A stretch of DNA of 64,000 nucleotides from Bifidobacterium sp. ESL0728 (GTDB taxonomy: Bacteria > Actinomycetota > Actinomycetes > Actinomycetales > Bifidobacteriaceae), in assembly GCF_029392015.1 (NCBI RefSeq), contig NZ_CP113925.1, positions 1,984,001 to 2,048,000 on the forward strand. Reading direction: 5' to 3'. Positions 35,356 to 41,904 of the stretch are shown piece after piece (the first letter of the stretch is position 1; the number at the start of each line of letters is the position of its first letter). The notes beneath the pieces are model-generated. The model was given only the letters and a program-made list of their open reading frames with translations. It had not been told where the DNA came from and did no database searches. The position numbers were made by a program, and so were the translations under genes.

Positions 35356-36990
35356 TTAGCTTTCCAAATCGATGGTCTCGATGGCGGCTCTCTCAATCGG
35401 CAACGCCTTGGTGAAACGGGCGAAGAAGTCCTCGAACCCGGCGACATCCTTCGCATCGGGCTCCTCGGTGGTCGATTCGGCGTTGGCGAAGACGCGTTGG
35501 TCGAGATACTGATCCAACGGAGTGTCTTTGTGCCACAGATAATCGGCGAGCACGGCCATACCCCAGGCACCGCCTTCCGCCGCCGTAGACATCACCTTGA
35601 TAGGGGTGTTGAATGCCGCCGCGAGAATCTTCTGTGCCACCTTCGGGGTGGTGAAGATGCCGCCGTGGCCGACCATCGAGTCGACCTTGACGTGCTCGTC
35701 CTTGGTCATCACGTCCATGCCGATCTTGACCGGCGAGAACGCGCCGAACAGCTGGGCACGCATGAAGTTAGCAAGGTTCATGTGGCTTTCCGGACCGCGC
35801 GCGAAGACCGGACGGCCTTCCTCAAGGCCCGCCAAGAATTCACCGGAGTAGAAGCAATAGTTGATAAGTCCGCCGGCGTTGTCATCCGCGTCGGGGCCGA
35901 TGGCCGCACGGAACAGCGTGCCGTAGAGTGTGCCGGCATCAAGCGACGTGCCGATGGCCTTGGCGAATTCGCTGAAGACCTTGATCCAGGCGTTCAGGTC
36001 GGAGGTGAAGTTGTTGGCGTGGCTCATCCCGCAGGGGTCGCCGGCAGGAGTCGAGACCAAGTCGACTTCGGGATGCAGGCGTTCCAGCGGATGGTCAAGC
36101 ACGACGGAAGCGAAAATCGAAGTGCCGGCGGAGACATTGCCGGTGCCGACTCGTACGGAGTTCGTGGCGACCATGCCGGTGCCGGAATCGCCTTCCGGCG
36201 GGGCGAGCGGCGTGCCGGGTTGCACGGTTCCAGTTGGGTCAAGCAGCTTCGCGCCTTCGGCGGTCAATGCTCCCGCGTCACTTCCGGCGACCAGCGGAGT
36301 CGGCAACAGATCCTCGATGCTCCAAGGTTGGGCCGCGACCTCAGGCAGCGTCGAGAACTGCGCAAGCATGTGCTTGTTCCAGCTATGGGTCTCCGAGTCG
36401 ATCGGGAACATGCCGGACGCGTCATCAATGCCGAGCACCTTCTTGCCGGTGAGTTTCCAATGCACGTAGCCGGCGAGTGTGGTGAAGAACGCGACATTCG
36501 CTACGTGGTCCTCTTTGTTGAGGATGCACTGATAGAGATGAGCAATCGACCAACGTTCAGGAATGTTGTACTGGAAAAGTTCGGAAAGTTTTTCGTGCGC
36601 CGCGTGCGTATTGGAATTGCGCCAGGTACGGAACGGGACGAGCAGCTTATCGTCCTTATCAAAGGCGAGGTAACCGTGCATCATCGCGGAGAAGCCCATC
36701 GTACCAATCTTCGTAAGCTTCTCGCCGTAAGCGTTTTCGACATCGTTTGCAAGCGCCGCATACGCCGCTTGCAGACCAGACCATACCTCTTCGAGCGAGT
36801 AGGTCCATAGCCCGTTTTCGAGATGATTTTCCCAACCGTAATCACCTGCAGCGATGGTCGAATAGGTATCGTCAATGAGTACGGCCTTGATGCGCGTGGA
36901 CCCGAACTCGATACCAAGCGAGGTTTTGCCCGCACGTATCTTCTCCGCTATCGCCGCCACATGCTCCGTGGTGTCTTTTGCAACTGCCAT
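35356..36990 (-). CDS. araB: FGGY-family carbohydrate kinase, probable L-ribulokinase
   Basis: A 544-aa ATP-dependent sugar kinase expected to phosphorylate L-ribulose to L-ribulose-5-phosphate, step two of arabinose use. The phosphate-1 motif is LGIEFGSTRIKAVLID near residue 25. The catalytic domain follows (GTMGFSAMMHGYLAFD, PFRTWRNSNTHAAHE), and near 480 is AAEGGAWGMAVLADYL, the adenosine-site block. Start at 36990 has AGGAG nine bases upstream; longer frames run through the operator. Xylulokinase and ribulokinase are hard to tell apart, so the ribulose call rests on the adjacent araA. The perfect palindrome at 37147-37164 lies upstream and is a probable repressor site. Confidence 0.82.
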   Translation of the reverse strand: MAVAKDTTEHVAAIAEKIRAGKTSLGIEFGSTRIKAVLIDDTYSTIAAGDYGWENHLENGLWTYSLEEVWSGLQAAYAALANDVENAYGEKLTKIGTMGFSAMMHGYLAFDKDDKLLVPFRTWRNSNTHAAHEKLSELFQYNIPERWSIAHLYQCILNKEDHVANVAFFTTLAGYVHWKLTGKKVLGIDDASGMFPIDSETHSWNKHMLAQFSTLPEVAAQPWSIEDLLPTPLVAGSDAGALTAEGAKLLDPTGTVQPGTPLAPPEGDSGTGMVATNSVRVGTGNVSAGTSIFASVVLDHPLERLHPEVDLVSTPAGDPCGMSHANNFTSDLNAWIKVFSEFAKAIGTSLDAGTLYGTLFRAAIGPDADDNAGGLINYCFYSGEFLAGLEEGRPVFARGPESHMNLANFMRAQLFGAFSPVKIGMDVMTKDEHVKVDSMVGHGGIFTTPKVAQKILAAAFNTPIKVMSTAAEGGAWGMAVLADYLWHKDTPLDQYLDQRVFANAESTTEEPDAKDVAGFEDFFARFTKALPIERAAIETIDLES

Positions 36991-37146
36991 CGTGATTCCA
37001 GCTCCTTTACTATCGTCGAAGACTACTGCGTTGGCACGGAATGCGCTGTCATCTCCGACAAAGCACGCGCCTCGTCGATCGCGAAGAGCCACATTCCTCC
37101 CGTTTGCAAGCCCTGCATTACCGTCGTTGGCTATTTTACCTTCGGT

Positions 37147-37164
37147 AATGTGAGCGCTCACATT
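37147..37164. promoter_or_regulatory. 18-bp perfect palindrome, LacI-type operator for the arabinose genes
   Basis: AATGTGAGCGCTCACATT is exactly self-complementary and has the CGCT-centred form of LacI-family sites; it resembles motifs reported for the bifidobacterial regulator AraQ (from memory). Lies about 160 bp before the araB-like start. Confidence 0.8.
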
Positions 37165-37454
37165 TGCTAAACAATATCTTACACGTAGCCGTTGCCAAGT
37201 CCGCAACTCCTCTAGAATTCACTAATTCACGATTCGAAACAGAAGCAAAAGTGATGTATTAAATCCGTTCCCCATCACACGTTCACGTAGATAACTCCGC
37301 CGAGATATCAGAAATGTTGACAACTCGCACACGACACGCCCGGGATGCGGATAACCCATAGCATTCGACCACAATGGGCGTTTTTGACACGGTAAACGTC
37401 GAAGATTCCCTAAGCTACGAAGAACAGACACAAGCGATACAAAATATTTCTTTT

Positions 37455-37486
37455 GTCTAGTGCGGGCTTGCGTTTTTAGTCTAGTG
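37455..37486. promoter_or_regulatory. Direct repeats before hicA, probable HicB autoregulatory site
   Basis: GTCTAGTGNGGG occurs at 37455-37466 and 37479-37490, 24 bp apart, ending about 10 bases before hicA; HicB antitoxins with HTH commonly bind such repeats. Between this and the arabinose palindrome (37165-37454) I see no gene. Confidence 0.55.
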
Positions 37487-37499
37487 AGGGGTTTAGCAT

Positions 37500-37712
37500 A
37501 TGGTTCAAAGGAAATGGCTTATCAAAGCCTTACGCAAAGAGGCAAAAGCTCAAGGAATTCAAGTGCGAGAGCGTCAAGGAGGAAATCACGAAATCTTCTA
37601 TTTGGATAATCTTAGAATCCCCATACCTCGACACAACGAACTAGAAAAGCCGACAGCTCAACTAATCATCAAAGAAGCATCCGCAAAACTCGGAAAGGAC
37701 TGGCTCAAATGA
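37500..37712 (+). CDS. hicA: HicA-family mRNA interferase toxin
   Basis: A 70-aa toxin expected to cleave mRNA and halt growth. The double-stranded-RNA-binding-like fold of HicA is visible: the catalytic His is in GGNHEIFY at residue 30, followed by IPIPRHNELEKPTAQLIIKEA, a family hallmark. AGGGG lies before the ATG. It overlaps the antitoxin gene by ATGA at 37709, the common hicAB order. The direct repeats upstream suggest autoregulation. Confidence 0.88.
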   Translation: MVQRKWLIKALRKEAKAQGIQVRERQGGNHEIFYLDNLRIPIPRHNELEKPTAQLIIKEASAKLGKDWLK

Positions 37713-38128
37713 GAAGGAAAAAATATCTGGAAACCACCGCTGACGGCAAACCGACAAAGCACCAAGACAACTACAGCGTTACCATTGAAGCCGGCGAAAA
37801 GTACTGGATACTGACCATTCCCGGTGTTGGGGTGACACAGGCCCGGACACTGAGCGAGGTTGACGCCATGGCACGCGACTACATCGAGATCATGACTGGA
37901 GACCAAAATTTCGCCATGACCAAAGAGATGAAGTTCCCTGAAGAGGTAGAAGCCCACCTCGAGGCCATGAAACGCTATCGGGAGCAGTCCAAGGAAGCGA
38001 ACACGCTTGCGGCGCAGGAATCGCGCAAAGCCGCGAAAGGGTTGCGGCAGGTAGGCCTTACCCTGCGGCAAATCGGCCAGGCTCTAGGGATTTCCTACCA
38101 GCGTGCGAGCCAGTTGATCAATGGGTGA
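37709..38128 (+). CDS. hicB: HicB-family antitoxin with HTH
   Basis: A 139-aa antitoxin that binds and inhibits HicA and represses its own promoter. The N-terminal half (about 20-65) resembles the partial RNase H fold (YSVTIEAGEKYWILTIPG and the TLSEVDAMARDYI helix); the C-terminal part is a helix-turn-helix (TLRQIGQALGISYQRASQLI). Between lies a charged helical linker. Start overlaps hicA. About 110 bp downstream comes an orphan REC-LuxR gene; link unknown. Confidence 0.88.
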   Translation: MRRKKYLETTADGKPTKHQDNYSVTIEAGEKYWILTIPGVGVTQARTLSEVDAMARDYIEIMTGDQNFAMTKEMKFPEEVEAHLEAMKRYREQSKEANTLAAQESRKAAKGLRQVGLTLRQIGQALGISYQRASQLING

Positions 38129-38172
38129 AACCTTGATTTGCACGATATTTGCAAAAGTCAAGCCAGAAGGCA

Positions 38173-38197
38173 AAAATCAAGAAATCTTGAATTTTTA
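38173..38197 (+). terminator. Weak possible terminator after hicAB
   Basis: ATCAAG-AAAT-CTTGA followed by TTTTT; the stem is short and AT-rich, so the call is tentative. Confidence 0.35.
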
Positions 38198-38241
38198 CCT
38201 ATTAATTAGATTATTTACCATATTTTGTTTAGTATTGAAAT

Positions 38242-39237
38242 ATGGGAAACAAGAAATCATCGCAAAGACGCGAACTAAGCATAATCATCATCGAGGATGA
38301 CCCATTGGCCTTACAATGCGAAAAGAATCTTCTGAACCGTCTGCAGAATTACAACGGATTCCGTTTGCGGGTATGGGGCACCTTCAAACCCAACACTGGC
38401 TTGGAAAAGTGCGCACATGATCCCCATCCGGCGGATGTCGTTTTCCTTGAGCTGTCTCTTTTGGATAAAATCGGACAAAACGTTACCCGTGAAATCAGGG
38501 AATTACGCCCTGGCATCGTCATTATCGGAATCACGTCCCATATCGAAAACTATCCTCAATCAATGGCTAAATTGTTGCAATTGCATCGTATCGTCAGCAA
38601 AGTCAAATTATATTACGAACTGCCATATATCATCGAAAGCGTTTATCGCCAGAAAAAGCCTCGCCGCCGTGTGCCCGTAGCACATGATAAAGAATCAGGG
38701 CCGCCACCTCCCGGCCACAGCGAAGATATTCGCAGCCAATTGTCCTGTTCCTATGAGGAACCATACTGTCAAGGCACAATGGAATGTCATAGCGAGTCAT
38801 TAAACGGTTATGACGGTTCAAACCAAAGCAACGACATAACGGCACTTGCACCAAGCAGACAAAACCAAAGTAGGACACCTCGCAAGAGGAAACGTTCACA
38901 ACGAAGTGAAGTCTCCTTGCGTGACGCCGATGAGGGGGAACATAGGGGGATTCTTTCGGAATCGAAGCCCGTAAATCATGATCTGGCCGTAGAACGGCTG
39001 AAAATGGAAGCCGCCAACCAAGCGAATCTGCCTACAGTCCCGATCACACCTATGGAATTGCGTGTCATCAAGTTAAGCAGAAGAGGATTGAAGCCGGCCG
39101 AGGTTGCAGAACAACTGGGCGTTTCCGTCAATACGATTTATTCTCATCGCAGCCATATCAAGGCCAAATGCCATACGCAGATCTGGCATGAAGTTCTCAC
39201 CATTTGCGGGGAACAAAAGAGAAACGGGACCCTTTAG
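38242..39237 (+). CDS. Orphan response-regulator-like protein with LuxR HTH
   Basis: A 331-aa protein with a receiver-like domain (about 12-130) and a C-terminal LuxR/FixJ helix-turn-helix (about 265-325: TPMELRVIKLSRRGLKPAEVA, then LGVSVNTIYSHRSHIKAK). A poorly ordered, charged linker of about 130 residues separates them, longer than normal. The acidic pair EDD and conserved Ser/Lys (GITSH, IVSKVK) remain, but the phosphoacceptor position is Glu70 (ADVVFLELSL), not Asp, which mimics or prevents phosphorylation. No kinase gene is adjacent. TAGTAT six bases before the ATG and no ribosome site suggest a leaderless message. Low GC suggests acquisition. Its targets are unknown. Confidence 0.82.
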   Translation: MGNKKSSQRRELSIIIIEDDPLALQCEKNLLNRLQNYNGFRLRVWGTFKPNTGLEKCAHDPHPADVVFLELSLLDKIGQNVTREIRELRPGIVIIGITSHIENYPQSMAKLLQLHRIVSKVKLYYELPYIIESVYRQKKPRRRVPVAHDKESGPPPPGHSEDIRSQLSCSYEEPYCQGTMECHSESLNGYDGSNQSNDITALAPSRQNQSRTPRKRKRSQRSEVSLRDADEGEHRGILSESKPVNHDLAVERLKMEAANQANLPTVPITPMELRVIKLSRRGLKPAEVAEQLGVSVNTIYSHRSHIKAKCHTQIWHEVLTICGEQKRNGTL

Positions 39238-39267
39238 GGAGCCAGACAATCCGCATAAACCACAAGA

Positions 39268-39345
39268 ACCGGCCAATTTCTAGCACAACCAGGTTGAAAT
39301 GCAAAAAAGTGGCCACTGACAAGCAGCAGATGACCGGCTTCTGAC
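39268..39345. repeat. Copy of the ~61-bp repeat family
   Basis: CGGCCAATTTCTAGCA at 39269 and a second, weaker start near 39331 (about 62 bp later), with GCAAAAAAGTGGCCACTGA between, match the repeats at 21.7 kb (CGGCCAGTTTCCAGCA and GCAAAAACGGTCACTGA). Confidence 0.75.
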
Positions 39346-39355
39346 GCGAGTAGGT

Positions 39356-40129
39356 TCAGGCAAGCTTGAAACCTAACTCGCGAGCGGCATCGGCGGGGAC
39401 CGGATCCTCGCACCAATAATCCTCAAGATTTTCGTCGGTGGCCAGGGAACGTATTTCGGCCTGATCGATGTAGACCTCGCCGCTCAAGTGATCAGTCTCG
39501 TGCTGGAAGATACGCGCGGGCCAGCCGTGCAGATGCTCTTCGTGCTTGTTGCCGTCCTCGTCCTGCCAGCGGGCGGTGATGTCGAGCCAACGACGACGCA
39601 CAGCCTGATAGCCCGAGAAACTCAGGCAGCCTTCGTAAAAGCTGCGCTGTTCGGTGCCGATGGGTTCATAGGTTGGGTTGATGATGGCGCGGAACGGGAA
39701 TTCGGCGATTTCTCGCGGGTCGTTCGTATCGTCGATCATGTTTTCATTTTCGTTGCCGCCATCGGAGCCATTATCTTGATTCGATGAATTCTGATCGCTT
39801 TTACCGCCGACATGCCCTTCGGGATTGTCATCGACTCCCCTGCCGCCAACGCGCACATGATCCTCGACCACGGCAATACGCAGCCCCAAACCGATCTGGG
39901 GACCGGCCAAACCGACACCCGGCGCTTCGAGCATCGTCACGCGCATGGCCTCGATGAGCTTGGCAAGCGTTCGCTTGCTCAGCTGGCCATCATATTCGGC
40001 GGCATTCTGCCGCAGCACCGGCTCCCCCATCTGCACGATGGGAAGAATCTTCTCTTTGCCTCCGGTTTTGATGAGCTGCTCGACGGCGTGGTTGAGTTCG
40101 GTATCGACTTTGGAATTGCGAGAGAACAT
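39356..40129 (-). CDS. def: Peptide deformylase with low-complexity insertion
   Basis: A 257-aa peptide deformylase removing the formyl group from new proteins. Three signature motifs are intact: GVGLAGPQIG, EGCLSF and the metal-binding HETDHLSG. An insertion of about 40 residues (GVDDNPEG to NENENMIDD, Asn/Asp/Gly/Ser-rich) sits between strands just after the first motif; other PDFs lack it (usual length 160-220 aa). The start at 40129 overlaps the glmM stop by one base (TGATG), so translation is coupled. Presumably functional because all metal ligands and catalytic Glu are present. Confidence 0.93.
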   Translation of the reverse strand: MFSRNSKVDTELNHAVEQLIKTGGKEKILPIVQMGEPVLRQNAAEYDGQLSKRTLAKLIEAMRVTMLEAPGVGLAGPQIGLGLRIAVVEDHVRVGGRGVDDNPEGHVGGKSDQNSSNQDNGSDGGNENENMIDDTNDPREIAEFPFRAIINPTYEPIGTEQRSFYEGCLSFSGYQAVRRRWLDITARWQDEDGNKHEEHLHGWPARIFQHETDHLSGEVYIDQAEIRSLATDENLEDYWCEDPVPADAARELGFKLA

Positions 40130-41517
40130 CAGATCGCCAGCTCCTGCGCGACCACCTCGGCCAAACGCTGGCAAACCTCGTCGGCCTGCTGTTGCGTTTC
40201 AGCCTCGACCATCACGCGGACCAACGGCTCGGTACCGCTCGGGCGAAGCAGCACACGGCCGGTGTCACCGAGCAGTTTCTCTTCGCGAGCGACGGCATCC
40301 TGCACCTTGGCATTGGTGGGCGCAGCCTTCTTGTCGACCTTGGGAACGTTGATGAGCTGCTGAGGCAGTTGCGGGAAGTCGGCAGCGAGTTCCTTCAGCG
40401 ACTTGCCGGACTTGACGACCTCGTTGCAAACCGTCAGCGCGGTCAACGTGCCGTCGCCGGTAGTGGCGAACTCGCGGTTGATGACATGGCCGGACTGCTC
40501 CCCGCCGATGGAATAGTCGCCCTTGAGCATTTCCTCGAGCACGTAGCGGTCACCGACATTGGTCTGCACCGTCGAAATTCCCATGTCTTTCAACGCCAGT
40601 TTGAGGCCGAGGTTGCTCATCACGGTAACCACAAGCGTGTCATGGTTGAGCTTGCCCTCGCGCTTCTTGGCGCGCGCGAGGATGCCCATCTCCTGATCAC
40701 CGTTGACCATATTGCCGTCTTCGTCCACGGCGAGGCAACGGTCGGCATCGCCGTCGAACGCCACGCCCATCGCGGCACCGGAAGCACGCACCATAGCCTG
40801 CAGCTGCTCGGGGTGGGTGGAACCGGCCTTCTTGTTGATGTTGTAGCCATCGGGCGAAGCATTGATCACCAAGACTTCGGCACCCGCGCGACGCAAGGCT
40901 TCCGGCGCGACCACGGATGTGGCGCCGTTGGCGCAGTCGGCCACGATCTTGAGACCCTTGAGCGGCTTGGGCTGGGTCTTGTCGGCGGCAATCGGCGCGA
41001 TGGCCGAAACCAGATGGTCGATATACATATTGGTGGCGGTGTTGATGTCGTGACTGATGCGGCCCACGCCGGCGCCGGTCGGTCGGTCCCAATCCTGACC
41101 CAAAACGGCTTCGATCTCGTCTTCCTTCTTGTCCGGCAGCTTGAAACCGCCGCGAGCGAAGAACTTGATACCGTTGTCGGGCATCGGGTTGTGCGAAGCT
41201 GAGATGACCGCGCCCATTTCGACGTTGAGTTCGCTGGTCAGGTAGGCCACGCCCGGAGTCGGGATGATGCCTGCATCGATGACGTCAAAACCGCCGGCAC
41301 TCATACCTGCCGCGAGCGCAGAGGCAAGAAAATCGCCGGAAACACGGGTGTCGCGGCCGATCAACGCACGCCGACGACCTTCCCTGTGTTCCTCTTCGGT
41401 TCCGGAGGAATCCCCAAGCACACGCACCGCCGCATCGCCCAAGTCGAGCGCCAGCCTTGCCGTCAAATCCCTGTTCGCCAATCCGCGAACGCCATCGGTT
41501 CCAAACATATTGGGCAT
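40129..41517 (-). CDS. glmM: Phosphoglucosamine mutase
   Basis: Interconverts glucosamine-6- and -1-phosphate for peptidoglycan precursor synthesis; 462 aa, full length. Starts with MFGTDGVRG; the catalytic phosphoserine is in SASHNPMPDNG; the Mg site is DGDADRC; the sugar loop GGEQSGHVI; and the phosphate-binding end RPSGTEPLVRVMVEA. The start at 41517 has GGAGG ten bases upstream. It is followed by def with a one-base overlap. Upstream is an array of 33-bp repeats with no gene. Confidence 0.96.
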   Translation of the reverse strand: MPNMFGTDGVRGLANRDLTARLALDLGDAAVRVLGDSSGTEEEHREGRRRALIGRDTRVSGDFLASALAAGMSAGGFDVIDAGIIPTPGVAYLTSELNVEMGAVISASHNPMPDNGIKFFARGGFKLPDKKEDEIEAVLGQDWDRPTGAGVGRISHDINTATNMYIDHLVSAIAPIAADKTQPKPLKGLKIVADCANGATSVVAPEALRRAGAEVLVINASPDGYNINKKAGSTHPEQLQAMVRASGAAMGVAFDGDADRCLAVDEDGNMVNGDQEMGILARAKKREGKLNHDTLVVTVMSNLGLKLALKDMGISTVQTNVGDRYVLEEMLKGDYSIGGEQSGHVINREFATTGDGTLTALTVCNEVVKSGKSLKELAADFPQLPQQLINVPKVDKKAAPTNAKVQDAVAREEKLLGDTGRVLLRPSGTEPLVRVMVEAETQQQADEVCQRLAEVVAQELAI

Positions 41518-41698
41518 ACTGCCACATCCTCCGTTTGCACGAATGTTACTGGCCCCAATCTTACTCAACAGATTTCAGGAACGCCGCGCACGCCCCAACA
41601 CTGCCCGATTTCGTCGCATTTGGAGAGTTCTGGATTAATACCTAAATCAATCCGGTAAATCATTGGTCAAGCCGCGGCAATCTCAGGAAAACATTGCA

Positions 41699-41818
41699 CT
41701 TGCAAAGTAGCTATACAAGAAATACCTATTTCTTGCAACGTAGATATACAAGATTCAGGTATTCCTTGCAATCTCGCGTGGCAAGATTTATTGATTTCTT
41801 GCAACGACAAATTGCAAG
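41699..41818. repeat. Four 21-nt dyads at exact 33-bp period
   Basis: CTTGCAA begins each unit at 41699, 41732, 41765 and 41798; each unit is 21 nt ending in CAAG, with 12-nt AT-rich spacers. The fourth unit is a perfect CTTGCAA-N7-TTGCAAG; the others pair over 4-5 bp. It lies in the 387-bp gap between the pepN stop and glmM start, otherwise empty. Confidence 0.93.
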
Positions 41819-41840
41819 GCTGTGTTTCAGCATAATCCAG

Positions 41841-41875
41841 TAAAGGGGACCAACGACGAACGTCAATCCCCTTTA
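41841..41875 (-). terminator. Probable terminator of pepN
   Basis: TAAAGGGGA (41841-41849) pairs with TCCCCTTTA (41867-41875). It is 30 bases past the pepN stop on the minus strand; the T tract is poor. Confidence 0.55.
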
Positions 41876-41904
41876 TCGTTCAGAGCCTTATCAGCAACTA
41901 GGCC

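Noticed and set aside
37222..37431. 69-aa minus-strand frame upstream of hicA
   Set aside because: No ribosome site, no recognisable content, and it covers the regulatory region.
41699..41818. CRISPR array
   Set aside because: Repeats are dyads of 21 nt with variable centres and 12-nt AT-rich spacers, far too short for CRISPR; no cas genes in the window.
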